Positions 9,620 through 21,960 of a stretch of DNA of 64,000 bases are shown here, one piece after another. Where the stretch lies: the NCBI GenBank assembly GCA_905221615.1, contig CAJNDT010002046.1:503501-567500 (forward strand), read 5' to 3'. A program made the translations under genes and the position numbers. The stretch's first letter is position 1, and each line of letters opens with the position of its first letter. This stretch comes from Symbiodinium sp. CCMP2592. Lineage: Eukaryota; Sar; Dinophyceae; Suessiales; Symbiodiniaceae. The notes beneath the pieces were generated by a model, which saw only the letters and a list, made by a program, of their open reading frames with translations, was not told where the DNA came from and made no database searches.

Positions 9620-12600
9620 AGCCGATGCCAAGACTTCTTCTGCGTCTCAGCCGGCGGAAGATCTGTGGACACTTTAAAAACGTTCCAAAAGAGTCGAAGG
9701 CAGATTTTGGAGAATGGTGTCCGTTGTGGCCACGCCCTCCCAAAACCTGCGTCTGCGATCCTCGCAGTTCAAGAATTCTCGAGTCGTGAATGTGCGCTGC
9801 TTCATGGTCCATGTGCGGGGTGAGAGCGGTGGAATGAGGTGTTCGGGGGACCCACTCGGGGCGCACCAACTTACACATCAAGCATCTCGTTTTTTATCTC
9901 TCGAGCCCACTCTAAGACTCCAGCCTGAGCGCGATCAGCGACTCGGCCTCAGTGCCACGAGTTGTTGCACTTCGTGGCAGAAATGCACGCCAGAACCATA
10001 ACTAATCTTCGCCCCTGGGTTCAAAGACGACAGTCAGACGATACCACTCATGGTAGGCGCAGAGTTTCGCGCGGATTGACGAACCATCGGAGGCTCCGGT
10101 TTTGGTGACTGAATAAGGTGCGAAGCTCCTTCCCCATGGCTGCACGCTGCACTCGCAGGGGTGTAGCTTGCGAGAACCTGAGGCTTGCGCCAATTTTCCA
10201 ACCGCTGCTCTTTCCAAACCTTTGTGCGGCACTTACGGTTTCATGCATTCTGTACTTCTTGCATGTCTTGGGCTAGTCCAGCTGTTTGAAGCCCTGCCCT
10301 GCACCCCATGCGATGCGATGTTGTGCTCTGCCATGCTCCGCTATCCCTAGTATGCTATGCTTTAGGCTTCTCAGCTTACAGGACGTGTCGATTCCTTGTT
10401 TTTGCAGTGAACACTTGAACACATTCAGATGCGTTTTGTTCTTGTAGCTTGAAGACTTGAAGACCACATATTTGTTCAGTGTGTCCTCAGATCCTCTGAA
10501 GTCGGTCGTGGAAGGTGGAGCCGGCTTGCCGAAGCCTTGCAGGTGGGCCTCCAGGGAGGCGGGGCAGAGACTTTGGGGTTTCGGGTTTAGGGCTTCAGTG
10601 TTTCAGAGGGTAGGCGTTTGAGGCTAGGGTTTTAGGGTTTTAAGGTTTAAGGTTTCGGGTTAAGGTCTCAGGGCTTAGGGGTTGCGGTGTAGCTGTTTGA
10701 CGTCATCCGAGCAAGTCGCTGTCACGCTGAGCGTAGGATGCCGGAGCACCTCCAGTCAAGATCTGGCAAATGGCATTTGGGCGCCAGGTCCCTGTGTTTC
10801 TGCCTGATGATTGCAGACACAAGTTGCCGGTTTTGGGTTTATGTGATGTGCTCCGAAGTGTGACTGTCGGGACTTGAGGCACCGAGGGATCTCAACGTTG
10901 TGCCCTGCAAGTCTGAGGCTGGCGGTAGCTTCCGTCGCACACGCTGATTCGTCATCATTCTCAGTTGGGAGCTTGGCTGGACAGCAACACGTTCCGCAGC
11001 CCGAGACGCCGCACTGGCAGCATGAAAAGGCGCTCGCTGGAGAAGCTGCCAAACGTGACTTCGAGCCTCGGCAGCCGGCCCCACAGAAGCAGCTGCGAGC
11101 TAAACGTCGCCCCATTTTTTGACGAAGCCTTTGAAAGGCTAGCGGCCTGTGTCTGGCCGGCGTGATTGGCTTCGGCTGGTGCTCGTACAGGTGTGGTCGG
11201 GAAAAATACCCTCGTACAGTGCTCAACAGGCATGGGCTTTGGCGTCTTCCCGCCATCGTGATCCTGCGTGGCTGAAGGTGGGAGAGTGGAGGTGAGTGCA
11301 AGGCGAGAGATGTCGAGAGAGAGCGCGCGACACACGCAAAGGCCCTGGAGCGATCGAGCCTCCGGGTGATCGAGGAGCTCCAGCTGTCGGAGGTTGCTGC
11401 AATCTCTTGGGTCTGAGGGCCCAGAACTGCCCACAGGCCGCCCAGAATTAGAGGCGACCTACTCTGAGGCGTGGGCAGCATCGGAAGCCGGCGAGTCGCT
11501 GATTGAGGCCTCCCGTCTCCAGGGATGTCTGCGACGTTCGCTTAGGAGCTTTCGCTTTCAGCATTTGGGGATTCGGAAGTTTGGAGCGCGAAGTCCCAGT
11601 CGAGCCAGGGTTCAGGGTGGTGTCGCCTCTCCCCAATCTTGTTCTGATTCCCAGGCGCTACTCCCACGAGCTGAGCAACTGCTTGAGGGACCAAGCCCAA
11701 GGTGGACAAGGCTGGCTTTCTTTCTGGCGGTGTTGGCTTGGCTGGATTAGTGTTCGGATTGTTGAAGCATACATCCTTATTGTCGTTCGTTTGGCTGTCG
11801 GTATGAAGTATGATTTGTCAAGCTCGTCTCCTTTGGCTGCCGATTGAAGGACGTCTCGGGGTGGGCCGGGCTTTGTCGAAGCCTTGCTGCAGCTTGCCCG
11901 GGCCTGAAACCCACCGAGTGCCAGTCTTGCTTGCACGAAGTCCGGCAACATTCGTGAACTTGGGCAGAGCTCATGGCGGCAGTGGCTAGTGCTGCTACTT
12001 CGCCGCCCCTGCTGCTGCTACTGCTGCTGTCATGCGCCGACGATGGTGCCAGCATTGCTGAACTGCTCTTGCTGCTACAGGAACCAGGAGTTGCAAGGAT
12101 TACAAGTCATGGTGTTGAGATCACTGAAAATAGTAGTTCAAGATATTACACGGCAAGGTGACCATAGCAATCAGCAACACCGATAGGAGTCACATTGCAC
12201 AGCCTTTAAGCGGATTAGTGAACAAAAAAGTCAACAGACGTGATCAGCGCTCAAAGATGAGCCATGGATTCATGGTATCCGATTAGGATGCAAATGATGC
12301 GAAATGATGTCTGAGGCATGGGCCGGCTCCTTCGGACAAGTTTCCCGTGCGCCAGGGGCTCAGGGCCTCGCGAACGATTTTTCAGGACTGGAGGTTTGCA
12401 GTTAAGGGAGGCACATTGCACAACGGTTGCGTTGGTGACGGTTTGGTGTGGATGGAGAGCAGAACTGCAGGAATGCATTAATCTTATTTGCTTTGATGGC
12501 TTTTGCCACGGTTCTACGACATACTACTGACCTTGATCATTTTTTGGAACAGAATATCCTGCACCTCTGGGGTGGTTGCAAGCATGGCCGCATGCGCATG

Positions 12601-13770
12601 GTCAGATTGACGTTTCCCTTTGTTCCCGATGCGAGACTCTTATCGCTTGTATCAGACACGCTAGCCTGCGTTAGCAGAGAGTTCTAAGCCTCGCAACTTT
12701 CAGCTTCACCTTTCTGACACACCATCCCCTGCCACTTGTCCGACTTGCTGGAGTGCAGGTCTGATGTTACAGTTAAAGCTGAGGTCTGGCCTGAACAAGC
12801 TCATTCAAGACCGCCTCCGCAGAGAGGGGAGACTCAGGGATTCGCAGACTCGCGGAAGGCATCGGCACGTAGAGCCTGCAACTCTGCCGCGCGCACTGTT
12901 TGATGTCAGAGGATGGCCGAACCAGCTTCAGCAATGTTGGTGGATCAGGCAGAACTTCATATGGCCTTTGCAAGGAATGCGGCATTTCCGACATTTGTAC
13001 ATATTACTTCATCTTCAATGTCCCTGTCACCCTTCCCAAAGTCTGAGCATGCCTGTGTCGTGGGACTAGTGCCTCTGTACAGCTTTTCGCAATTACTGGT
13101 GGGATCTTGACGATACACGCTGCGTATGGCCTCCTTGCAGGTGCCGACGCACTCGTCCAACTCGCCAACGATCGTTGTCAACGAGGACAGCGCAAACACA
13201 AACCGCTCAAAGTCTGGGGTTCGGCGACAGCGGCTACAGCGAATGCAACCGGGGAGCCAGGAGCAGCAGGGTTTTGTGGTTCTTCACAAGCCTGTCCACT
13301 GGGAGGCCACGTTCTGCCTTGTGGGGGTACCCTTAGAGCCAGTGAGAAGAAGATGAAGAAGAACAATAAACGAAGAGACGGCTATGCTAAGGCTCGGGAG
13401 TTTGGAACGTAAGGGAAGAAGGTTGAACAGTTAATGTTGGGCTACGTCGGGCTGGAGTCAAATTTGCTGGCGGATTGGTCAGATCGTACAGAAAGTCTCG
13501 GGCGCGGGGCGGGCAGGCCCGAACCCCATCTGTTTTCGCATGCATCGGTGCCCGAATCGTGATAGAGTCCAGTCGACCCCCACTACTCCGGCAGAGCATC
13601 GAGCCTGCGAGGGGGCGGCTCCGCAGTCCAGGCTCTCTTGCATTCGGAGTACCTCTTTACCTCATAATCGCAGAGCATCGCCATGACGATGCTGCTGCGT
13701 CGTGCTCCTTGTGCAGAAACAAAGCTGCCAGAGACATCTTCTGAGGGGAGAAATGCACTCTGATCATCTG
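9620..13770. other. Gene-poor stretch with telomere-like tract and CTG-rich run
   Basis: No gene is supported. Contents are a GGGTTTAGGG-like tract at about 10571-10690, a CTG/CTA-rich run at 11985-12080 giving poly-Leu in one frame, and ordinary mid-GC sequence. Several open frames over 100 codons occur on both strands but overlap each other and show no domain sense. Confidence 0.4.
10571..10690. repeat. Degenerate TTTAGGG telomere-like tract
   Basis: A run of GGGTTTAGGG, TTTTAGGGTTTT and GGTTTAAGGTTT units. The plant/algal-type telomere unit is TTTAGGG; here it is interstitial and degenerate. Similar tracts occur at 34497-34570, 55628-55715 and 56034-56053. Confidence 0.6.
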
Positions 13771-13784
13771 ATCCACAGGGCACA

Positions 13785-13900
13785 CCCGCACTTTGCTGCT
13801 CGGGACCGCAGCCGGCAGCGTGCAACAGCAAGATGATGCCGCGGAGTTCGTGCTGCAGCTGTTTGAGTTTGCAGCCCTCGATCCATGTCATTTTGCCCAG
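13785..13900 (+). CDS. Possible ubiquitin-specific-protease-like exon
   Basis: One frame reads GSVQQQDDAAEFVLQLFEFA, which resembles the Q-x-D-A-x-E-F helix following the catalytic Cys box of ubiquitin carboxyl-terminal hydrolases. The Cys and His boxes are not seen nearby, and the antisense frame is also open over this stretch. This is a motif-level resemblance only. Confidence 0.2.
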
Positions 13901-16900
13901 ATGGTCGAGGTTGGTTGTGCTTGTGGACCACATGTACCTCCTGTCAATTTCGCGGGAAGAAGCGTCCTCGGAACATGCTCCATCTCGATTTTGCACCCCT
14001 CCACGCAATCGGCCTGCAGGAGCTTTTCCATGCCTCGCAAGATGAGCAGCCAGAGGGAGTCCTGTGGCTCCCGTGACGTGCGGCGGCAAGCCAGTACCCA
14101 AATCGCCGCAACTGCTGCCGTCAATTCCACCGCCGTCCAACTTGACCCCGTCCTGCAAATTCACAAGCCAATCTGACCACCCTCACAAGTCAAACTAATG
14201 CGCAGTCCGAAAGAATCAGAGACAGATGGATGAGGGTCCCAAAGCGCACGCAGAAACACAGAGAGCGTGGGAGTCGAAGACCTTTGCATGGGCATGGATT
14301 GTGATTCTGAACCAGGCTTGGCCCACTGCCGATGACAGAAGCAGAGAATGGCATTTTTTGCCCTCGCACAGGTGGACGGTGCCGATGGCGTCGGTTCTGC
14401 GAGCACATGGCTCAGCGACATCATGCGAAACGATCTAGAACCGGCGGTTCTGCTCTTGGGAGGCCGGCCCATACCACTTTCTGGCTACATGCAGATCCAG
14501 TTCCCCAACAGGTCGCCTGCGTTTGCAAAAGCATTCGCTACCGTTGCCTCGCAGCACTTAGACTTGCAACACAGGCCTTTGCTTTCTGACGCCTCTGCCG
14601 GTGGCGGTTTTCTCGGCCGTGGTCTCAGGTTTTGGTTGGCTGGCACAAGCGCGATTCTCCTTCTTGGATTGCTTTCCCTGTGGACAGGAAGGTTGGATGC
14701 GCAGTCATCTGGCCTTGTGATCAGTGCGCTGACCTACGAGGCCGGGTTTGGGTAGTGCATTCTCGGCGCTGAAAAAAGCTGTTCAAAAGATAGAGATGTC
14801 GTGCGACGGAGCAAAGCGTCAGACCAAGGCGCATTTGCTTCTGCAGTTCCGGCAAGACACTCATTCTGTGGCCTGGGCCTCACCATGCTTGAGGATATGT
14901 GCACTTCAAGCACCAGCTTGGATTGCAACGTCTCTGTACCAAGGAGCTGCGAGGTGGTTCTTGTAGCCAGTCGGCACTGTTTTGACCCAACGACACGAAC
15001 GCTTGTAAGGCCCGAGAGTACGTGGCACTGTGCCACGGCTTGGTGCCAGAGGACTTGCACGAGGCAGGGTTTTGGGCAGAAACTTCTGTAGAGTCACGGA
15101 CCTTTCAACCCAAAAGAGCTTGCAACGCCCCTCTGCCCAGATCCGCCTTCCAATCCTTGTGCGCGCGGGGGCCTCCAGCGAAGTCCATGCGAGCGGCGTG
15201 GCGGCCGTCACGCGGCTTCGAGTCCTCGCCCGGTCCCGGCCTCGAGCTCCGGTCAGTCCAGCTCCGCATGCTCTGCGCATGCTGAGGTGCAGCTCTTCAA
15301 CGGAAGATTACAGATCCTCCGATGCAGAGAGACGGATTTTTAGGCCTTGTCGTTGTAATGCAGTTTGCTTGTATGAGGCCTGGTGGTGCTGTCCATTCTG
15401 ACGGGACGCAGCTCGGAATGCGAGATGAATCTCTGAAAGTCTGGCTTTTGGTTCGGTTGCCTTCGCCTGACACCTTTTCCGAGGCAAGCATCAGATCAGA
15501 TGCCATCTTTCACATGTGGGTCATCCTGTCGTCTGTGATGGGCGCTATGCACCGCAGGCAGGGATGCATGGAGCAAAGTTATGAGTCAAAGCGCTCAACA
15601 GTGCAAGTTCTCATATGTAGTCCAGCTGAGAACAAAAGCCGAACGTGCGTACAACAATGGCGCACCTGTGCAATACCATCAGGCGCTGCAAAGCGATTTG
15701 CAGTGGTGTCCACGGCTCTTCCTCCACCGCTTCCGTCTTGAATTTCCAGGCATCTCAGCTGTGTTGGCGTGGCATGACTGGCACAATGCATCAGTCGGTG
15801 GCCAAGGCCTGGACGACGGCACGATCGAGGTGGGACTCTGTTAGCGTGCGCAAAGGTGCATTATTATTCGTGCCACAATTCGGGACCTTCCCACAACTTA
15901 GTTTTGCGACGACACGTCGCTGTCATTCCTGTTGTACTTTGACCTCTGGCTCGCAGGTAGAACCTTTTCGTCAGCCGAATGATCCTAAGGGGAACAGGCA
16001 GTAAGTCTCTGCTCGACTCGGAACCGCGATCGGGATAGACTAGCTGCATCTGGTGGTTGGCTCTCGGGGCATCGGCATCCTCAATTCAAGCACACTGGAC
16101 AAGCAAAGGCAGAGCAAGCCATTCATGTAGTAACCAGGCCTTACAAGTAGCAGGCTGGTGACCTAACAGGATCCCTTCTTGGTTGCAGCAACTGCTTTTA
16201 TCTCAACTCTCCAGACAGCTCTCAGCGATGTCAGTCGCGCAAAAATGTGCCCTGGCCAGGCCAGCCACGGGTTACCGAACGACCTCCAGGATGTCCTGCG
16301 CCGCTGCCTTTGTGAAGAAATCGCCCCAAATCCCAAACAACGGGTTCAGATGCAGTTGGAACAGAGTTGCATCCGATCGTCTTCCAAAACAAGGCAGACT
16401 GTGTCCTCAGAGCCGCACGAGGTTCGCTACCGGGGATCTAGCGGACTTCAAGCAGTCCACGAGGCTCCTGGCACAACAGCAAGCGCTGCCTTCGAGGATG
16501 TCCGAGGACGTCTTGAGCCTTTGGTCCCGAGGGGCCTGGCTCTCAGCCTTGAGATGCATACTTCAGGAGGCTTCGATTGGTGGCTGAGGATTCGCTACCG
16601 TTCCACGAATGGGCAGCGCGGAGCAATGCTCGTGCGCAAAACGCAAAAGGTCTTTTGAGTGTGGTCTCATCCCATGCTCTCTTCAGCAGCATCTGATTGT
16701 GAGTATGCACCTTCCTGAACTTGTTCGTCGTTGTGTGATGGCGATGTGTTGTGGCTGCGAGCAGCAAGCGAATGAAAGCACCGGGGCAGAGCGGCCCCTA
16801 AGCCACAGACATCCACAGGCCCATACGATAAGCCAATAAACCGTTTGTGCAATTGGGCATCTTGCGTGCTCGAAGCGCACCTGTGAAGCCATGGATGCCG

Positions 16901-16999
16901 CCGTGAGTGCCAAAGACCTCACGCAGCCTCCTGTAAAGGCGCAGACTGGAGCTCGGAGCACCCCTGGATTACCCAAAACACGCAGCTCCTAGCAGGTTC
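13901..16999. other. Stretch without a recognised gene
   Basis: Open stretches at 14348-14755 (contains LLLGGRPIPLSGYMQIQF, then a hydrophobic segment), 15322-15741 and 16179-16658 are of exon-like length and composition but match no family I recognise. A single CCAATCTGACC motif lies near 14168. Exons of the downstream ankyrin gene may lie here, but I cannot prove any. Confidence 0.35.
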
Positions 17000-17159
17000 T
17001 CTTCCTTGCAGAGGAGGCGAGGCCCGCTGTCCGCTGTCGCCTGCAAGGCCAGGCGAGGCCCGCAATTTCATTGCCAAGGCGCAAGACGACAAGACTCAGC
17101 AAGTGGCCTCCATGCACCTGGGCCGCACCAAAGTGACACGCAGCTCGTCCCAGAGCGCT

Positions 17160-18816
17160 CGCTCAGGTTCTGTGCAGCAGAGAGTGGTGATGCAGACGAG
17201 ATAGAATGGCAACTGAAATTCGGCATGAGTCCCAACGTGGCTCGGCTTTAATGTGACATCGATGACGGTGTCGCATCTGACTGAAGTTTCGGCTAGTCTT
17301 GCAGTCCACACAGGAAGGAGTCTGGCAGCATTTCCTGGCTCGAGTTGTACAGAGAAAGAGCTTGAAGGCTTCAAGTCGCACGGAGCGTTTCCTGTCGCCA
17401 TGATCGCCGTCCGTGGTCTCAGCCTCGTGTGGGCCCTTGGCATTCTCGCTCTATCCGGGGCTCAGGGGCAAGATCTTGATCACCGGGCTTCATTGCGGGG
17501 CCGCAAGGAGCAAGAGCAGTCCGAGGTGCAAGAAGCCGCGGACCAAGAGCCTGCCGACAAGGAGCAGCCTGGTGCAGAGGACCCAGCGGTTGCAGAGGAA
17601 CAAACGCAGGTATTGCAGCTGGAGAAAGCCATGAAGAACACTGAGCACAAACTAGCCTTGTCGATGGCCGTGTGGCTGGTTGTCCAGACGGTCCTAGTGA
17701 CTTGCATTGGCCTGCTGTATACCAGCTGCTTCCAGACCAAGCCTTCGCCCGACGAGGTGCTGCAGCCGGAGCGTGCGCAGGAAGGCTTCCGGTACGGCCT
17801 TTTCGATGGCTGCTGCCACAGCCTGCGGATCTGCTGCTGCAGCTTCTGGTGCTTGCCCGTGCGCTGGGCCGACACGGCCAGCTCATCGCAGATCAAGTTT
17901 CTGGGTTTCGGCACGGCAGTCTTCCTCTTCCAGCTCCTCTACGTGCTTTCCAGGCTCCCGAGCGTCTTCATCTCGTTCATGGCCCCCTCCTCGCCCTCAG
18001 AGCCCTCTCCCATGGGTCCCATGATCCTTCTGCTGGTATTGGCGGTGCTCTTCCACGTCTTGCTGCTGGTGATGCTTGTCCGAAACCGGCAGCGTGTCCG
18101 CAGCCAGTACGGGCTGCCCCACGGCACCTGCAGCACTTGCACCTGCGACGTCTTGGTCTGGATCTTCTGCTCCTGCTGCGCCGGCATGCAGGAGGCCCTG
18201 CAGGTGGAGTACGTCGGTGAGCCGGTGGAAATCAGCGAAGGCAAGTCCGAAAGCAAGCGCAGCACCATGTGCCCGTGAAGAAGTGAATAATGCATGTTGG
18301 GAGGAAGCAATTGCGAAAGCACCGAAGGGTGCTTGCAGGGATCATAGCGTGTAAAGGAGATCGCTTCCCAATTGTACAGGTTCCTTGCTTATGAGCAGTT
18401 GTAGCCTCAAAGAGCCAGAAGCAGTCACTTTGCGCAAGGCTCAATCTCGCTCAAGCCTGTAATACTTTTGTTGCCGAGCGGCACGGGCGGCAGCCAGGAA
18501 AACACTCTGCAGATCTTTGATCGCTGCATAGATGTTTCCGATTGGCGGCTCTTTGCACCTCGGACCTCCAAGGTGCGGGATGGCTACGGCAGAACGCCTC
18601 TGCACCTGGCCGCTCTCATGGGCCACTATGAAGACGCTGGCTTGCAAGTACTTGTAGCTTGTAGTACAATAACAGTACTGGCACAATAAGAAGCCAACGG
18701 AAAGCAAGTTTGTAAGGCCGTGGAGAAGCTCCTCGCACATGCAAAGTGCAATGTTAACTCGCTCGACGCCCATGGTCGCACGCCGTTAAACCTGGCAATG
18801 TTGGAGCCGAAGTACG
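17160..18816 (+). CDS. Ankyrin-repeat protein gene (three exons visible, partial)
   Basis: Three pieces join cleanly. The first ends at 17236 and reads RFCAAESGDADEIEWQLKFG then MSPN. An intron at 17237-18572 (GT..AG) follows. Exon 18573-18635 reads VRDGYGRTPLHLAALMGHYE then D. An intron at 18636-18716 (GC..AG, 81 nt) follows. Exon 18717-~18816 reads AVEKLLAHAKCNVNSLDAHG then RTPLNLA. The joined peptide is a canonical ankyrin series with two G-RTPL-LA motifs in register, which fixes both splice phases. Ankyrin repeats mediate protein-protein contacts; the rest of the protein, and so its role, is not visible. A donor-like GTACGTG follows at about 18811. The first intron contains the entire PLAC8-family gene on the same strand. 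Confidence 0.7.
17400..18278 (+). CDS. PLAC8-family cysteine-rich membrane protein
   Basis: An intronless 292-aa ORF. I start at the Met at 17400 because it opens a typical signal peptide (MIAVRGLSLVWALGILALSG); the frame is open to 17253 but that part looks non-coding. Next comes a charged Glu/Gln-rich linker, a membrane segment (LALSMAVWLVVQTVLV), the first PLAC8 Cys cluster (YGLFDGCCHSLRICCCSFWC), two more hydrophobic segments (AVFLFQLLYVLS and MILLLVLAVLFHVLLLVML), and the second cluster (CSTCTCDVLVWIFCSCCAGM). PLAC8 proteins (PF04749) are membrane proteins linked in plants to cell number and to Cd or Ca transport; no substrate can be named here. Pieces of an ankyrin gene flank it on the same strand, so it appears to sit inside that gene's intron. 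Confidence 0.75.
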   Translation: MIAVRGLSLVWALGILALSGAQGQDLDHRASLRGRKEQEQSEVQEAADQEPADKEQPGAEDPAVAEEQTQVLQLEKAMKNTEHKLALSMAVWLVVQTVLVTCIGLLYTSCFQTKPSPDEVLQPERAQEGFRYGLFDGCCHSLRICCCSFWCLPVRWADTASSSQIKFLGFGTAVFLFQLLYVLSRLPSVFISFMAPSSPSEPSPMGPMILLLVLAVLFHVLLLVMLVRNRQRVRSQYGLPHGTCSTCTCDVLVWIFCSCCAGMQEALQVEYVGEPVEISEGKSESKRSTMCP

Positions 18817-19889
18817 TGCTGAAAGAGCCCGGGCCCTCCTTCGTCAAGCGCCAGTTTCCTTGCCCTAGCCGCACGTCGCCGACTGAGGTCCATGCGAGAA
18901 GCGAAGTTGAAAGTAGTAGCGCTACTGCGAAAGAGGGGTGGAGCCTCGGCCAGATGACCCTGCGTGCCATGGCCATGTCCCACTTTTTCGTAGCAATATG
19001 GGTGCCTCAAGAAGCGGCTATCGCAGAATACTTGGAGTCGAGCATGGGTTGAATCCGGGTGGAACCTGGGTCCTTGAACCCAAGTTGAACCTGGGTTAGA
19101 CTTTGAGCCAAGGAAGACAAGCGGCCTTGTATCAGAAAGAGTACCCGCAGCTCGGCAAGAAGACGGAACAGGAAATATGGAGCTGAAAGAACCACTTCTT
19201 GAAAGACGCGAAGAACACTGGCAAAATCCTCCGAAAATCTTTAAAGCCCTTAAAGAGAGCCCTTCGTACCAGACGCTCTCAGATTCGTCACGACCCTTGT
19301 GGAATCCGTTTGGAACCCTTCCTGAGTCCGCCTGAAATCCCACGGTTTTGCGCGAGCGAAAGCTCTGCGAGGTCTGGGCCGGCCTGATGCTCGCTCCGAT
19401 GGCTCCAATAAGCCTCAAAAGAAGCCCCAAGGGGTCTTTGAAGAAGACCCATAAACTTGGGGGGATTTTAGACACCTCCGGATGGCAATCTGTGGCAATG
19501 AAGTTCTCTGTTCCGGAGGCCACTGTAGACAACATCGGGGTCCAGAAACCGCTGGACTTGCATTAGCTCGCCAGATGCTGAACAGCACCCGGCCACTTAC
19601 AAAGTTTAAGATTCTCGTGCCGACAGCAGCGTGGCAACACGAGAAAAGCAACAGTCATGGTGGCGAGGTGGAAGTGCAAGCGGTTGTGAAAGCCATGTAA
19701 GACCCTGTACAAGGTTGCACGTGCAGTCATACTGTGGCGCTCACAGTGGCTCAGCTCGGGGATGCAACAGAACATTACACCATCTGTCCCGTTCCCATCG
19801 TGGTGCCCTCAGAGCGATTTATTCTCATGGTTGTTAGCTTTTCGCACGTTGTCGTTCCCAGCTGGCTGAGGCTGACACATCTTCTCAGA
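18817..19889. other. Intergenic stretch
   Basis: No gene is supported. 19040-19100 holds short imperfect repeats of GAACCTGGGTT. A long minus-strand open frame (18786-19535) crosses the ankyrin exon and has no domain sense. CTTCTCAG directly before the ATG at 19890 is acceptor-like, the kind of place where dinoflagellate spliced-leader addition occurs. Confidence 0.4.
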
Positions 19890-21960
19890 ATGCCCCGTCC
19901 GCCCAAGAAGTGCGGACAGAAGCCCGTCACGAAAGCCGGGGGAAAGGCTTCAAAAGGCGGGCAGAAGGAGAAGGGCAAGACCTGCAAGGAGGCAGACGGG
20001 TCGGACGAGTCGGCCGGGACACGAAAACTCATCCAGGAAGTGACGAAGGCCTGTGCAACCTGGGTGTCCGAGAAATCACCACACGCCCGCCTTCCCATGG
20101 CAGCCATCCAGCAGCTGTCACATGTGGCCTGGGAAGTGAAGATGGATTCCTGGAGATGCAGAGAGGCGTTGATCAGTGATACTGCAAAGGATTTAGTACA
20201 TGTTGCAGACAGTGGAGACGTGCTTTCCCGAGTCTTCAAGGCCTTGCAGAGCAAGTGCATGACCCCTGGGGATTTGGGTCGATGCAGGCCTGAGTCTTCA
20301 GAGGCAAAGCTCGAGAATGATGCTGCAGGCTTGTCCCTGGCCTTCTTGATCCTGGATCTTTCAGCTGCAAACCAGCCCAGCAGAGATGGCTCGGCGGCAG
20401 ACAACGGAGTGCCGAACTTTCAGCCGGGGGAGGAAGTCATTGCTCATTCGGTGTCTTTTCTCTGGCACGAGGTGCGGCAGGGGAAGGGGGAAGGGATCTG
20501 AGCCCATGGCACTGCCCAGTGCCGGTGCGGATGACGATTCATCAGTCTCTAGATTAGAACATAGAACCATGGATGCGATCACGAGTGACGAGTGTGAGTC
20601 GGTCATGCCCCCCCCTGTCAGGTAAGGTTCACACTTCCCATGTTGCTCGAGGCCACTGCGGCGACCACAGAAGCTGCAGCGATGTGTACCAAAGTCACAC
20701 GTGCTCTTCGCTCCATTCACCACCTCTTCGCCTCTCGACGTTATGCGAGCCGCGCGTTGCCTGCAACCTGCCTGGCCCACCGCACCGCTGTCCTGGCCTC
20801 GCAGTGTTCTTCCATCGCTTCCTCGCTGTCCTCATGCACCCCGGCGATCATCAAGACGGCTTTGGCAGCCCTTGGCGAAGCAAGTAGTGACCTCCTCGTG
20901 GCGCTTCTGGGCTACGGCTGCACCGATGCGGCGCTTCAGTCCGCTGCCTTTGCAGAGCTTGGCAAACTAGCAGCAAGCCAACAGATGCTGGTGAACGGCC
21001 TTTCAGGGAAGGGCCCTTCCTTTCTGGCCCTTGCCTTGCGAGCCATCGGAGCGATGCTGCTTCCTTTCAACTTGGAGGAAGGTCGGAGCGGCGAGGCACA
21101 GACAGCCCGAAGGGCCGCAGAGTGTGTGGCATCGGCGGAGGCTCGTGCTGGGAACCTCGCAGCAGCCGTTTTGCAGGTCTTGGTGGACTCCCATGGCAGT
21201 GATTTCACACAGCTCGAGGGTCTCGTGATGCAACTCGTCTCCGCTTGTGCAGATCCAAAGTGGGCGACAGCCCCACTCTTCGCATTGCGCATGATCGCCG
21301 CCCTGCGACGAGTGGCTGGGGCATCCCGTGGCGTAGACTTGGAATGTGGGCGGCGGGAGGAAGCCACGCGACTGATCGGAAAGGCTGCGGAAGCCCTCTG
21401 CTCGCAGCACCTGGAAGCATCGACTGCAACTGCAGCCGCCTGTGAATCCGATGCCTCCGTTCTGCGAAAGGCAACGCCGCCTGCATCTGGTACAGAGTGC
21501 CCACGGAGCACATCGAGTTGGCTGGCCCTCGCTGGATTCCAGAAGTGTGACTCTGGAGGTCAGGAGAGCGCCCTGCTCTCCCCTGCGTCCGGCGCCTCCT
21601 CCCAAGGGCTCTTGCAGGGAAGTGCTGTACCAGCAAACTGCGCCGCTTGCAACGCTCCCTTCTCAGTGCTTCCGCTGCCGTGCCCATAGGGGGTCTGCCT
21701 AGGTGCTTGCTGGGCGCTTGTTGGGTGCTTGTGCTGTGCTGTGTCCAGGCTGCAGCTTTGCTTTGTCTGGCCACGGGCAGTTCGCCGGGCAAAGGGAAGA
21801 AAGCCAAGGCCACAAAGACCTCCCAGGCAGCGGCAGTACAGGGTGAGAGCACATGACACGTGTGACAAGTACATCAGGCGGATGGAAGTCTCCCAATCCT
21901 TCGCGCATGGGCGAGCTGCAGCAGCTTGGAATCAGGCCCGGGACGGTGCTCTTGCGAAGG
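19890..21960 (+). CDS. SCC2: SCC2/NIPBL cohesin-loader, 5' exons
   Basis: The start at 19890 gives a basic N-terminus (MPRPPKKCGQKPVTKAGG). Exon-sized blocks follow: 19890-~20470, ~20520-20620 (ends VMPPPV before a GTAAGG), ~20650-21489 (before GTACAG), and ~21877-21960. The third block aligns well by eye with the HEAT region of human NIPBL: FTQLEGLVMQLVSACADPKW sits where NIPBL has a FVQDLLSTVNKPEWPAAE-type stretch. The last block (SQSFAHGRAAAAWNQARDGA) fits NIPBL's SRKFYIAQWFRD region. SCC2 with SCC4 loads cohesin onto chromosomes. Some joins would need introns of only about 30-50 nt, so boundaries are approximate. The gene continues at 24838 beyond a nested selenium-binding-protein gene. 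Confidence 0.7.

Noticed and set aside
17419-18220. Other-frame and antisense ORFs of 144-182 codons over the PLAC8 gene
   Set aside because: Cys-rich, GC-rich coding DNA keeps other frames open; only the chosen frame has the signal peptide and both PLAC8 clusters.
18786-19535. 249-codon minus-strand ORF
   Set aside because: It crosses a well-supported ankyrin exon on the plus strand and shows no domain.
20936-21852. 191-215-codon minus-strand ORFs over SCC2
   Set aside because: Shadows of the conserved HEAT-repeat coding sequence.
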